Of a DNA stretch of 64,000 bases, positions 52,239-60,912 are shown in pieces. Source of the DNA: Peribacillus frigoritolerans (GTDB lineage: Bacteria; Bacillota; Bacilli; Bacillales; Bacillaceae); NCBI RefSeq assembly GCF_004358755.1, contig NZ_SMZY01000001.1, positions 930,001 to 994,000 on the forward strand. The letters run 5' to 3'. The stretch's first letter is position 1. The number at the start of each line of letters is the position of its first letter. The translations under genes and the position numbers were made by a program. The notes below the pieces were generated by a model. That model searched no databases, was not told where the DNA came from, and saw only the letters and a program-made list of their open reading frames with translations.

Positions 52239-52274
52239 TGTAATAATGGTAAAGACCGAAATGGGGGAACTGCC

Positions 52275-53687
52275 ATGAAATACGATCTATACAAGCCGAA
52301 GCGCGACTGGAAAGACATCGAACTCTGGAAAGATGTCACAGATGAACAGTGGAATGACTGGCTCTGGCAGCTGACAAATACCATCCGCACACTGGATGAC
52401 CTTAAAAAAGTCATTAACCTGACTCCTGATGAAGAAGAAGGGGTTAAAATATCAACGAAAACCATCCCTTTAAATATAACTCCATATTATGCATGGCTAA
52501 TGAATGAAGATGATCCGAGATGTCCGATCCGCATGCAGTCAGTTCCAATTTCACAGGAGCTTTATAAAACAAAATATGACCTTGAAGATCCGCTTCACGA
52601 AGATGAAGATTCGCCTGTTCCGGGTTTGACTCACCGCTATCCGGACCGCGTGCTGTTTCTAGTAACCAATCAATGCTCGATGTACTGCAGATATTGCACC
52701 AGAAGGCGTTTCTCAGGTCAAATTGGCATGGGTGTGCCTAAAAAACAGCTTGATGATGCGATCAATTATATCGCTCAGACACCTGAAGTGCGGGATGTGC
52801 TGATTTCAGGCGGTGACGGATTACTCATTAATGACACGATCCTTGAATATATCCTTAAAAATCTCCGCGCAATTGATCATGTCGAAATCATCAGGATCGG
52901 CACGCGCGCGCCTGTCGTTTTCCCGCAGCGCATTACAGAAAATCTGTGCAATATCCTGAAGAAATATCATCCAGTCTGGCTGAATACTCACTTCAATACT
53001 TCGATTGAAATTACCGAAGAATCTAAGAAAGCATGTGAAATGCTTGTGAACTCCGGCGTGCCGGTCGGAAATCAGGCCGTTATCCTTGCAGGCATCAATG
53101 ACAGCGTGCAAATCATGAAAAAACTGATGCATGACCTCGTTAAAATCAGAGTGCGGCCATATTACATTTATCAATGTGACTTATCAGAAGGCATCGGGCA
53201 TTTCCGCGCACCTGTTTCAAAGGGTCTTGAGATTATTGAGGGCCTCCGCGGACACACAAGCGGGTATTCGGTGCCAACATTTGTCGTTGACGCTCCTGGC
53301 GGCGGCGGGAAAATTGCCCTGCAGCCAAACTATTTAATTTCTCAAAGTCCGGACAAAGTCGTGCTCCGTAACTTTGAAGGCGTCATCACGACCTATCCGG
53401 AGCCGGAAAATTATACACCGGGTCTTGCAGATGATTACTTTAATGAAGTATATCCTGATTCTGCATCCAAAAAATCACTGTCCGGAATCGCAGGTTTATA
53501 CGAGGATGCCCAGTTCAACCTGATTCCTGAAGGTATTGGCAGAATCAATAGAAGAAAAACGTTTGAAACAAACCCTGCTCACGCCACATTAAAAGATAAA
53601 CGGGGAAAACGCGACGAATTAAAAGATAAAAAATACCGTGCCCAGTTATTAAAATCTGAAGAAAAGAAGGCAGCAGAAAATGAGTGA
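52275..53687 (+). CDS. kamA: Lysine 2,3-aminomutase
   Basis: A 470-residue radical-SAM, PLP-dependent enzyme turning L-lysine into L-beta-lysine. The 4Fe-4S motif CxxxCxxC is Cys134, Cys138, Cys141 (TNQCSMYCRYCTRRRFSG). SGGDGLLIND binds SAM, and the PLP lysine is in the DAPGGGGKIALQPNY loop. The C-terminal extension (TPGLADDYFNEVYPD onward) is family-typical. The start is ATG 52275 with GGGGGA upstream; a longer frame from 52191 crosses the sigma-54 promoter and is rejected. First step of the cluster's pathway, yet transcribed separately from yodTSRQ. Confidence 0.97.
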   Translation: MKYDLYKPKRDWKDIELWKDVTDEQWNDWLWQLTNTIRTLDDLKKVINLTPDEEEGVKISTKTIPLNITPYYAWLMNEDDPRCPIRMQSVPISQELYKTKYDLEDPLHEDEDSPVPGLTHRYPDRVLFLVTNQCSMYCRYCTRRRFSGQIGMGVPKKQLDDAINYIAQTPEVRDVLISGGDGLLINDTILEYILKNLRAIDHVEIIRIGTRAPVVFPQRITENLCNILKKYHPVWLNTHFNTSIEITEESKKACEMLVNSGVPVGNQAVILAGINDSVQIMKKLMHDLVKIRVRPYYIYQCDLSEGIGHFRAPVSKGLEIIEGLRGHTSGYSVPTFVVDAPGGGGKIALQPNYLISQSPDKVVLRNFEGVITTYPEPENYTPGLADDYFNEVYPDSASKKSLSGIAGLYEDAQFNLIPEGIGRINRRKTFETNPAHATLKDKRGKRDELKDKKYRAQLLKSEEKKAAENE

Positions 53688-53961
53688 GCGCTGCGAATGG
53701 TGTGAATCGCAACATGCAAAGCACACAACCAACCTTGTCCATTGGGAACTGCCTGACGGATCTCGCGCCATTGAGATTTCAGACACACCTTGCATCTCTT
53801 GTCCGGACTGCGGCATTAGTTATCAAAGCGAACAAACGATCAACGAAATCGAAAATCAGCTCCTTCTGATTGCCGTAAAAGAGCTGCCAAACCGCGTAGC
53901 TTACGAAGAACTGATGAAGTGGAAGCGTCACTTGAAGCGCAACTACTTTGATTTCACCTGA
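53680..53961 (+). CDS. yokU: YokU-type zinc-ribbon protein
   Basis: A 93-residue protein overlapping the kamA end by 8 bases, so it is translationally coupled. Two Cys pairs, RCEWCESQ and ISCPDCGIS, make a zinc ribbon of the YgiT/YokU type, followed by a helical part with LPNRVAYEELMKWKRHL. In Bacillus genomes such genes regularly accompany kamA; a role as accessory or metal handling factor for the aminomutase is possible but unproven. Confidence 0.88.
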   Translation: MSERCEWCESQHAKHTTNLVHWELPDGSRAIEISDTPCISCPDCGISYQSEQTINEIENQLLLIAVKELPNRVAYEELMKWKRHLKRNYFDFT

Positions 53962-54048
53962 CATTAGAACTTCTTAGGTTTTCTTCTTGTCCAATAAACG
54001 TTATAATAGGGTCACTTTCCATACGTAATGGCGACAGGGGGATTTACC

Positions 54049-54282
54049 TTGAAATCTTTTTACCACTATCTAATGAAATATCGACATCCAAAACCAGCCG
54101 ATGATATAAGCCAATTTGCAAACGACGCTTATGATGACCACAGCTTTCCAAAGGCTTCAGATGACTACCATGAAATCAGCTCCTACCTTGAACTGAATGG
54201 GTCATACCTCCGCAGCCTCGTCGTTTTCGATGAAGCCTGGGACCTGTATGAAAACGAAATCCTTAAAAAAGCAACGTACTAA
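54049..54282 (+). CDS. yozE: YozE SAM-like family protein
   Basis: A 77-residue YozE (PF06855) protein: KSFYHYLMKYRHPKPADDIS, HSFPKASDDYHEISSYLE and VVFDEAWDLYE. Fold is sterile-alpha-motif-like; function unknown, possibly nucleic-acid related. The TTG start at 54049 follows AGGGGGA by 7 bases and gives the known family N-terminus; ATG 54028 overlaps no ribosome site. yozE lies near kamA in B. subtilis as well, so gene order is conserved. Confidence 0.9.
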   Translation: MKSFYHYLMKYRHPKPADDISQFANDAYDDHSFPKASDDYHEISSYLELNGSYLRSLVVFDEAWDLYENEILKKATY

Positions 54283-54313
54283 AGCAACTTACTTTGTAGG
54301 TTGTTTTTTTTTT
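54283..54313 (+). terminator. Terminator after yozE
   Basis: AGCAACTTAC and GTAGGTTGTT (two G-T pairs) around TTT, then ten T residues. Confidence 0.8.
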
Positions 54314-54418
54314 GCTCTTTCGTAATATTTTTTTTGTGAGAAAACGTACTAAGTATAACGTTGTAACTAAATTGAAAAGGACCTGGAAGAAGTGAATTAG
54401 TTCCTGAATTTTTATTTC

Positions 54419-54447
54419 TTGACAACACCTTCGAATCATCTTATATT
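54419..54447 (+). promoter_or_regulatory. SigA promoter of the MarR-DHA2 operon
   Basis: Consensus TTGACA (54419-54424), 17 bases, TATATT (54442-54447). Confidence 0.85.
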
Positions 54448-54455
54448 TAATAAAG

Positions 54456-54482
54456 TTAATAGTTAAGTAGGTTAAATATTAA
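54456..54482. promoter_or_regulatory. Probable MarR operator
   Basis: TTAATAGTTAA, 5 bases, TTAAATATTAA: an inverted repeat with one mismatch that begins right at the predicted transcription start, 27 bases before the regulator gene. Suits autorepression. Confidence 0.65.
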
Positions 54483-54508
54483 TTACATTAAGTGCACAGG
54501 AGGGGAAA

Positions 54509-54934
54509 ATGGAAACAAGACAGGAACTTACGTATGAATTTCTCTCTAATTACCGGAAGTTAAATAAAATGACCCGGACCCATTTGAATGAACTGCTGGA
54601 TACTTATCTTCCGTTCAATGAATTTATGGTCCTTCGCCTCATTCATGAGCAAAAACATATAAATATCAGCCAGATTGCTGAGAAATTAAGTGTGTCTGCA
54701 AGTCATATCACTTCTGTCAGTGAGAAACTGATCAAAAAGGGCTATTTAACCCGCATACGCGCACTTGATGACAGAAGAGTGGTCTATCTGGAGCTGACTG
54801 AAACGGGTGAAAAAGTAAAGACTGAAGTGGAAACGACCATTACAGAATACTTTCATCAGAAGCTGGAAAACGTAACGAATGAAGAAATCATTGTGTTTAA
54901 TCGATTATTAACAAAATTACTAGAAGAACAATAG
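54509..54934 (+). CDS. MarR family regulator of drug efflux (MdrR/YusO-like)
   Basis: A 141-residue MarR repressor: INISQIAEKLSVSASHITSV in the recognition region and the wing GYLTRIRALDDRRVVYLELT with the DxRR signature. It is 10 bases upstream of a DHA2 drug exporter, the same order as mdrR-mdrP (yusO-yusP) in B. subtilis, and would be released from its operator by the pump's substrates. AGGAGGGG precedes the ATG. Confidence 0.9.
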   Translation: METRQELTYEFLSNYRKLNKMTRTHLNELLDTYLPFNEFMVLRLIHEQKHINISQIAEKLSVSASHITSVSEKLIKKGYLTRIRALDDRRVVYLELTETGEKVKTEVETTITEYFHQKLENVTNEEIIVFNRLLTKLLEEQ

Positions 54935-54944
54935 AGGTGTAACT

Positions 54945-56570
54945 ATGGAACATTTAAGTCATAAAGAAAAGATCACGATTATGATCGCCATTATTGCCGC
55001 GATGTTTTTTGCGGCTGTCAATCAAACGATCGTAGGGAATGCTTTGCCGAAGATTATTTCGGATCTTGGCGGACTTGATTATTACAGCTGGGTATTTACG
55101 ATTTACATGCTGACAAGTGCGATCACAACGATCCTTGTGGGTAAGCTGTCCGATATTTATGGTAGAAAGCCTTTTATTATTATCGGTATCCTTATCTTTT
55201 CAGTCGGTGCATTTTTAGCGGGAACCTCAATGGATATCGTTCAGCTGATCATTTACCGGGGTATTCAAGGATTTGGAGCAGGGATGATTATGTCTACAGC
55301 TTTTACTGCTGTAGGAGATCTCTTCGCACCGCGTGAACGCGGAAAATGGCAGGGTGCCATGAGTGCCGTGTTTGGAATTTCAAGTGTATTTGGCCCGACA
55401 CTTGGAGGTTATATCGTTGATAATCTTGAGTGGAAATGGGTCTTCTGGGTCTTCTTGCCTCTTGGTATAGTAGCTCTCGTCTTAATTTGGAAGCTTTTCC
55501 CTTCAACTGTGAAAAAAGCAGGAGAGAAGGTGGATTATCTTGGATCGGTCTTTTTATCTGCAGCGATCACAACGGCATTGCTTGCTTTTTCATGGGCAGG
55601 AACGAAATACGACTGGGATTCTGCTCAGATTTTATCTCTGTTTGGAGCCACAGCGCTGTCCCTGATCATTTTTGTATTTGTTGAAAGAAAAGCGGTCAGT
55701 CCGATTTTGCCACTCGATTTATTTAAAAACAGCATCTTTACGATTTCAAATATGATTGGTTTTGTCATCGGTGTTTCCATGTTTGGAGGCGTCATGTACG
55801 TTCCTTACTTCATTCAGGGAGTGCTCGGCTATTCTGCTACGCATTCGAGCTTTCTGACGATGTCGATGACGCTCGGATTGGTATTTGCAAGTGCGCTTGG
55901 CGGCCAGATTATTTCGAAAACGGGAAAATATAAGCTGCAGGCCATCGTCGGTCTATGTATTTCAGCTGCAGGTCTATACTTGCTGTCTACGATGAATGTA
56001 GAAACATCACAATATCTATTAGTGTTTTATTTAACATTAGTCGGGTTTGGAATCGGAATTGGCATGACGGTCTTTACCTTAACCGTTCAAAATGCCGTTG
56101 ATCAAAAGCTTCTGGGTGTAGCAACTGCTTCGTCGCAGCTATTTAGATCTGTTGGAGGAACGGTTGGGGTTGCCATCATGGGTACATTGCTTAACTCGCG
56201 GATGAAGGATAAAATGGCGTCAATGAGTCAAACTGGCGATACGAATCAAATGGCTGCTTCCCCTGAACTTGCCGGCAAAATGGAATCTCTGCAAAATCCG
56301 CAGCTATTGCTGGATCACGAAAAACTTGATGGACTCAAAAACACGCTGCCTAAAGAAGCGATTCCCTTCTTTGAAAACGTCATTCTCAAGCTTCAGGATT
56401 CACTGAGCTATGCATTATCTGGAGTTTTCCTCTTTGTCACCATCACGATGGTCTTAGCGATTCTCTTAACATTCTTTATTAAAGAAATTCCGCTAAGAAG
56501 TGCAAAGGATCAGCCAGCTGTAAAAAAAGAAAAGATTAACACAGGTAAATTGCAGAGCAGCGAAAATTAA
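54945..56570 (+). CDS. DHA2 family multidrug exporter
   Basis: A 541-residue 14-segment MFS drug:H+ antiporter of the EmrB/QacA group. Motif A GKLSDIYGRKPFIIIG lies between segments 2 and 3, motif C in GISSVFGPTLGGYIVD, and family-typical MFFAAVNQTIVGNALPKI opens the protein. A soluble insert (residues about 425-480) precedes the last segment. Co-transcribed with the MarR repressor; substrate range unknown. A terminator follows. Confidence 0.93.
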   Translation: MEHLSHKEKITIMIAIIAAMFFAAVNQTIVGNALPKIISDLGGLDYYSWVFTIYMLTSAITTILVGKLSDIYGRKPFIIIGILIFSVGAFLAGTSMDIVQLIIYRGIQGFGAGMIMSTAFTAVGDLFAPRERGKWQGAMSAVFGISSVFGPTLGGYIVDNLEWKWVFWVFLPLGIVALVLIWKLFPSTVKKAGEKVDYLGSVFLSAAITTALLAFSWAGTKYDWDSAQILSLFGATALSLIIFVFVERKAVSPILPLDLFKNSIFTISNMIGFVIGVSMFGGVMYVPYFIQGVLGYSATHSSFLTMSMTLGLVFASALGGQIISKTGKYKLQAIVGLCISAAGLYLLSTMNVETSQYLLVFYLTLVGFGIGIGMTVFTLTVQNAVDQKLLGVATASSQLFRSVGGTVGVAIMGTLLNSRMKDKMASMSQTGDTNQMAASPELAGKMESLQNPQLLLDHEKLDGLKNTLPKEAIPFFENVILKLQDSLSYALSGVFLFVTITMVLAILLTFFIKEIPLRSAKDQPAVKKEKINTGKLQSSEN

Positions 56571-56575
56571 TTGAT

Positions 56576-56606
56576 ACCAAGGTGCATTTAGTGCCTTGGT
56601 TTTTTA
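56576..56606 (+). terminator. Terminator after the DHA2 gene
   Basis: ACCAAGG-GCA pairs with TGCCTTGGT and is followed by six T residues. Confidence 0.85.
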
Positions 56607-56684
56607 TTTTTGAAAAGAAAATTTTTCCATAATGAGATATAATTGAGAGGATAGAATTCGGTAATTAAGAAAGGGATGAACTTA

Positions 56685-57203
56685 ATGTCAAATGCGGTCC
56701 GGCTGTATGATTTTCACAAGTGGTCGAATACTAGAGTATTTAATCGTCTTAAAGAGTTGCCCAAGGAATTGTATACAAACGAGATAGTCAGTGTTTTTCC
56801 GGCGCTGTCTCATGTTATGGTACACATTTACCTTACAGATGCCCTTTGGCTGAAAGTGATCAAGCAGGATTCTTTTGAAAGCATAATGGCTTATCTTGGA
56901 AAAGTCCGGGAAGAGGCAGAGAATAGGAGTTTGGAAGAATTAGAAAGGATGTTTGAAAAACTGGGGAACGAATACGAACTATTTTTAAATGAACAGGCAG
57001 ATCCAGAAAGAACATTCACAATCGAACACCCGCAATATGGAAAATTAGAAACCAATGTTTCTGAGCTGATTCAGCATGTAACAAACCATGGAACCTATCA
57101 CCGCGGAAACATTACAGCCATGCTTAGGCAGCAGGGAGTGCCCGGTGTGCCTTTAGATTACGTATTTTACCTTTATGAAAAGAAAGAGGGGCTTGCCCAT
57201 TGA
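56685..57203 (+). CDS. DinB-family four-helix protein
   Basis: A 172-residue DinB/YfiT-like metalloprotein. The three metal histidines fit HVMVHIYLTDALW and QHVTNHGTYHRGNITAML. Members act as thiol transferases or have no known activity. ATG 56685 lies about 10 bases after AAAGGG; the first ATG (56676) is only 1 base away. The stop overlaps the next gene's TTG by 4 bases. Confidence 0.9.
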   Translation: MSNAVRLYDFHKWSNTRVFNRLKELPKELYTNEIVSVFPALSHVMVHIYLTDALWLKVIKQDSFESIMAYLGKVREEAENRSLEELERMFEKLGNEYELFLNEQADPERTFTIEHPQYGKLETNVSELIQHVTNHGTYHRGNITAMLRQQGVPGVPLDYVFYLYEKKEGLAH

Positions 57204-57382
57204 ATAAATACGGTCATTGGCTGCTCGTTATTTTAGTAGGAATCTCTTTTATTCCCGGCTTTTATTATTTCGAATTCACGCTGGCTTATATGATGGCAAT
57301 CATCTTTGGAATCATTGGATTCAGTGCGGTTCTTTATATGGCAATCGTTATTCAAATCAAACATAAGAATAAAACCATCTAG
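57200..57382 (+). CDS. Small membrane protein coupled to DinB
   Basis: A 60-residue protein with two membrane segments (WLLVILVGISFIPGFYYF; MMAIIFGIIGFSAVLYMAIV) and a basic tail. It starts at a TTG that overlaps the DinB stop (TTGA), with AGAGGGG just upstream, indicating translational coupling. No family recognised. Confidence 0.7.
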   Translation: MNKYGHWLLVILVGISFIPGFYYFEFTLAYMMAIIFGIIGFSAVLYMAIVIQIKHKNKTI

Positions 57383-57490
57383 AGGACATACATATAGAAA
57401 TGAACATTCTATGACGTCTGCTCTGCTTAAGTAGTTTTTAGGCCTTTCCTATCTTATAATAAAAGAAAAAAGTGTACTGGAGGTACATCT

Positions 57491-57784
57491 ATGCTTCAAT
57501 CACCAATTGGACGCTTCAGACTGATGGGATTCATTGAAGGAGCATCTTTGCTGATTCTTCTTTTCATTGCCATGCCTCTAAAATATTTGGCAGAAATCCC
57601 TATGGCTGTCACGATCGTGGGATCGCTTCATGGCTTTTTCTTTATCACGTATTTGCTTATCATTGCCTATACAACGTATAAAATCAGATGGTCCTTCGCA
57701 TGGGTTTTCAGTGCAGTCGCTGTGGCATTTATACCGTTTGGGAATATGATTCTCGATGCGAGACTTAAAAAAGCGAATTTATGA
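57491..57784 (+). CDS. DUF3817 membrane protein (YdzA-like)
   Basis: A 97-residue protein with three membrane segments matching DUF3817: GRFRLMGFIEGASLLILLF, VGSLHGFFFITYLLII and FAWVFSAVAVAFIPFGNMIL. Function unknown. GGAGGT is 7 bases before ATG. A terminator follows immediately. Confidence 0.88.
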   Translation: MLQSPIGRFRLMGFIEGASLLILLFIAMPLKYLAEIPMAVTIVGSLHGFFFITYLLIIAYTTYKIRWSFAWVFSAVAVAFIPFGNMILDARLKKANL

Positions 57785-57790
57785 AGATTT

Positions 57791-57825
57791 AAAAATGACC
57801 TTTTCAAAAAGGTTATTTTTTTTTT
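57791..57825 (+). terminator. Terminator after the DUF3817 gene
   Basis: AATGACCTT pairs with AAGGTTATT, then ten T residues. Confidence 0.85.
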
Positions 57826-57889
57826 GATCAATCTAATCAAAAATAGCAAAACAAAAGGAAGTGCCATCTTCCTGCCCGTACAATTAAGA

Positions 57890-57920
57890 AATCAAAAATA
57901 GCATCCGATTATTCGGATGC
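57890..57920 (-). terminator. Terminator of the 70-residue minus-strand gene
   Basis: GCATCCGA and TCGGATGC form an 8-bp stem overlapping the gene's last codons, followed on the minus strand by TATTTTTG. Confidence 0.65.
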
Positions 57921-58121
57921 ATACTTGACAATTCCATGCAAAAAAACGGAGTATTCGCGCTGCACACATTCTCTTAATTTGATTTTTCCTTCTCTTTCTA
58001 ATTCCGATACGAATTCATTAATTTGCCGTTCTTCTTCCTTCGATGCTTTTTGAACCTCAATCGAAAACAAATTGCCGCGGCTGGCATGATGAATTTTTTT
58101 CAACAATTTATCCTTGTTCAT
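57909..58121 (-). CDS. Small hypothetical protein
   Basis: A 70-residue charged, mostly helical protein (ASKEEERQINEFVSELEREG) with a C-terminal part REYSVFLHGIVKYASE. ATG preceded by AGGGGTTG at 7 bases. No domain recognised. Own terminator; likely a real, expressed small gene. Confidence 0.6.
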   Translation of the reverse strand: MNKDKLLKKIHHASRGNLFSIEVQKASKEEERQINEFVSELEREGKIKLRECVQREYSVFLHGIVKYASE

Positions 58122-58364
58122 TGGGTCAACCCCTTCATGCTATTCAAATTCGACACAAATGGAGATATTCCTCTAATTACTAATTATATTAATAATAAAA
58201 AATTTTTCTTAAAATCGTATGATTTCAGTAAAGTAATCCTAATTGATAATAGGTCTATCGATTCTTAGTTCAGTCACGTCATTTGCACCATGTCTATCAT
58301 TTCATAAAAGAGTAAACTGGAATTGTTAAGTTTACAGAAAATTCTAAATAAAGGACGTGGTTTT

Positions 58365-59894
58365 TTGAAAAAAGAAATGATAGCGTTTACTTTATCAGCG
58401 GCAATGCTTGCATCCGTGCTGCCAATCCCGCATCATGCAGTCCGAGCAGAAGCTTCACAGCAGCAGAATCTCATCCCAGGGGCACATAATGTGGTTGAAA
58501 CTTATTTTGACGGTGTGGATGGAAATTATTTAACAACAAAAAATCCGGCTCAATTTGGAAAAGCAACCGTGTTTGGGAATATAGGGCTTGCTCCTTACAA
58601 TTGGGGAAGTGCTGCAGATGGGACTGGCTGGCATCAAATGTATAAACCAGCCGCCATCACCGGAACTCAGATTAATGGCGCTTTTGAAGACGCTCAGTTT
58701 GTCATACGTGTCCCGGATACCTGGAATGGAAAATTAGTAGTGGCCGGCATTCCTGCTACTAGAAATGAAACATCAACAGACCTTCTGTTCAGCGATTTTG
58801 TTCTTGAAAAAGGGTACGCGTTTGCAGCGATTGATAAAGGAACACAAGGAGAATTTGATCCTAATGACCCATTTGCAAAAGCAAAAAATGCCCTCGCTGC
58901 AGAAGATGATAGTGTCGCAGAATGGCATAAACGTTTCAGGCAGATCACGATAGCCGCTCAATCGTATTTAGAAGAAAATTTCCGTGAGCAGCTTATTTCT
59001 GCAAAAGATAAAACAAATCCAGCCCATCATTTGGTGAGGAAAAATCACAGCGTGCCGACGTATGCGATGGGCATTTCAAATGGGGGATATGTCGTCAGGT
59101 ATGCCCTTGAGCAAGACGGCAGGGAGAAAAAAGAGAATCGTCTTTTTGATGGAGGCGTAGATTGGGAAGGTGTTCTTTGGACAGAAAAGCAGCCAAACTT
59201 AATTTCTTCTCTCACAACAGTCGTCAATCAAGCTGAAGATGCCGTTTACGGCACTGGAAAAGAGAAAGAAAAAGCCATAAAAGAAATGTATAAAGCAGGT
59301 CTTCCAAAAGGATCAGAGGAATTGTGGCCGTATCATGATCAAGTGTATTGGTTTATTACAGCGAACATTTACCGGGATCATTTTGACCCTGATGCCCCAA
59401 ACAGCATTCCATGGAAAAACTACTTGAATTTCACTTCAAGCGGAGCCAGGGACAGAAGCTACGATTCTATTTTTGAAAACTACAAGTATCAAAGCCGTCC
59501 GAAAAGCGTGAAAGAGAACATAAAAGAAATTGCCAATACAGGGGATATAGACGTTCCGCTTATCAGTTTTACAGGAACGCTGGATGCGCTGATTTTCCCG
59601 GATATTCATGCGAAAGGCTATGAAAAACTTGTTAAAAAAGCGGGCAAGGAAAAACTTCACCGCATGTATTCGATTGAAAATGGAAATCATGTGGACAGTC
59701 TAGTATGGAACACATCGACAGACTCAAATAAAAGGCTGCAGCCCCTGCTTCCATACGCCCATCAGTCATTTGACCTGCTGGTTGATTGGGTTGAAAACGG
59801 AAGAAAAGCGCCTGAAAGCAGATCAATTCCTGTTCCACAGAATGCCACAAAGGTCATTGACATTAAAACAGGGAGAGAGATTGATCCAAAATAA
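58365..59894 (+). CDS. Secreted alpha/beta hydrolase (tannase/3-hydroxybutyrate-oligomer-hydrolase-like)
   Basis: A 509-residue exported hydrolase. Signal peptide: [19 protein letters not shown] with cleavage near AVRAEA. The nucleophile Ser is in [16 protein letters not shown] (about residue 245), preceded by [17 protein letters not shown]; an acid is likely in [13 protein letters not shown] and the His in [11 protein letters not shown]. The arrangement resembles tannase/feruloyl-esterase and 3HB-oligomer hydrolases; I cannot decide between these. TTG start at 58365 follows AAAGGACG. If it cuts 3HB oligomers, it would feed the operon at 27.5 kb (speculative). Confidence 0.72.
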   Translation: MKKEMIAFTLSAAMLASVLPIPHHAVRAEASQQQNLIPGAHNVVETYFDGVDGNYLTTKNPAQFGKATVFGNIGLAPYNWGSAADGTGWHQMYKPAAITGTQINGAFEDAQFVIRVPDTWNGKLVVAGIPATRNETSTDLLFSDFVLEKGYAFAAIDKGTQGEFDPNDPFAKAKNALAAEDDSVAEWHKRFRQITIAAQSYLEENFREQLISAKDKTNPAHHLVRKNHSVPTYAMGISNGGYVVRYALEQDGREKKENRLFDGGVDWEGVLWTEKQPNLISSLTTVVNQAEDAVYGTGKEKEKAIKEMYKAGLPKGSEELWPYHDQVYWFITANIYRDHFDPDAPNSIPWKNYLNFTSSGARDRSYDSIFENYKYQSRPKSVKENIKEIANTGDIDVPLISFTGTLDALIFPDIHAKGYEKLVKKAGKEKLHRMYSIENGNHVDSLVWNTSTDSNKRLQPLLPYAHQSFDLLVDWVENGRKAPESRSIPVPQNATKVIDIKTGREIDPK

Positions 59895-59934
59895 GAGATT
59901 GATGCGAAGTATTGTCCAATAAGTCTCTAAAATG

Positions 59935-59976
59935 AGCAGGCAGGAAAAACAAATGTTTTACCTGTCTGCTTTTTTC
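59935..59976 (+). terminator. Terminator after the secreted hydrolase
   Basis: AGCAGGCAGG pairs with CCTGTCTGCT (one G-T) and runs into six T residues. Confidence 0.85.
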
Positions 59977-59978
59977 TG

Positions 59979-60200
59979 TAGGCTCTTTTCGTAAACTTTG
60001 TTGTTTTCATACTCTTTGTAAAAAAACTTTAAGTGGATCTACGCTGCAGGAACTTGACTCCTGCGGGAAATAGAGCGAAATGGGAGACTCCGCAGGCATG
60101 CCGAGGATGCTCACAGCGGAGCGCGGAAAGGAACGGACAACATTTACAATCGAAAAAAATAATGATGCTTAAACAGACTTTCTGAACAGCGCATTTCTTA
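59979..60200. repeat. MITE-like dispersed repeat
   Basis: A GC-rich core (60045-60135) with the words GACTCCTGCGGGAAATAG, GAGACTCCGCAGGCATGCC and GAGGATGCTCACAGCGGAGC is of a kind I know from many Bacillaceae intergenic regions. Flanks GGCTCTTTTCGTAAACTTTG (59981) and CAGACTTTCTGAACAGCGC (60174) are imperfect inverted copies. No open frame. It fills the 59977-60263 gap. Confidence 0.65.
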
Positions 60201-60263
60201 TTTAGAAGGAGGAATTTGAATTTTGCAGAATAGTATTATGTATCACTATTAAAGGAGAATGAT

Positions 60264-60737
60264 ATGACCGTACATTTAGTAAAAGCCACAGAATCAGATG
60301 CAGCAGCTATTTTAGATGGTCAAGTGCGTGCCTTCACGCCGCTTCTTGAAAAGTATATGGATGTTGAAACAAATCCAGCAAATGAGACACTTGAAAAAAT
60401 CCTCTCAAGGATCAATGAGCCAAATGGCGGCTTCTACAAAATCATTTTTGATGAAACATTAGCGGGAGCATTACGGGTGTATTCGAAAAGCGAGGCATCG
60501 AAATATTGGATAAGTCCAATCTTTATTTTTCCTGAATTCCAGGGCATAGGGATTGGCCAAAAGGCTATGATCGCAGCAGAAACAATGTTCCCGCATGCCT
60601 CTAGCTTCGAGCTTGCAACCATTCTTGAGGAAGAAGGAAACTGTTATTTGTACAAAAAATTAGGCTGCGAAGAAACAGGAGTCTTGAAAAAGCTGAATGC
60701 ACGCACTACGCTGATTTACTTTAGAAAAGGTTTATAA
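60264..60737 (+). CDS. GNAT family N-acetyltransferase
   Basis: A 157-residue GNAT enzyme. The acetyl-CoA motif is in ISPIFIFPEFQGIGIGQKAM (Q-x-x-G-x-G, about residues 80-99); ILEEEGNCYLYKKLGCEETG is the typical last helix-strand pair. Substrate unknown. AAAGGAG lies 7 bases before ATG; own terminator downstream. Confidence 0.88.
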   Translation: MTVHLVKATESDAAAILDGQVRAFTPLLEKYMDVETNPANETLEKILSRINEPNGGFYKIIFDETLAGALRVYSKSEASKYWISPIFIFPEFQGIGIGQKAMIAAETMFPHASSFELATILEEEGNCYLYKKLGCEETGVLKKLNARTTLIYFRKGL

Positions 60738-60770
60738 AGAGCAGTGTTTTTGAGAAATGATAAGAACAAC

Positions 60771-60801
60771 AACAAGATTCCGAAAAAGGATCTTGTTTTT
60801 T
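60771..60801 (+). terminator. Terminator after the GNAT gene
   Basis: AACAAGAT-CC pairs with GGATCTTGTT followed by six T residues in total. Confidence 0.8.
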
Positions 60802-60912
60802 GATTTGATTTTTTCTCATAAAAATCCCCACTAAATCCCACTATTCATATCATATCTTCCAGGAGTATGATTACTTTTATATGTTAAAAGATAACAGAAG
60901 GAAGATGAAGCA

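Noticed and set aside
52191-52274. Upstream extension of kamA to an ATG at 52191
   Set aside because: It would place the sigma-54 promoter inside the coding region, and the internal ATG at 52275 has a far better ribosome site.
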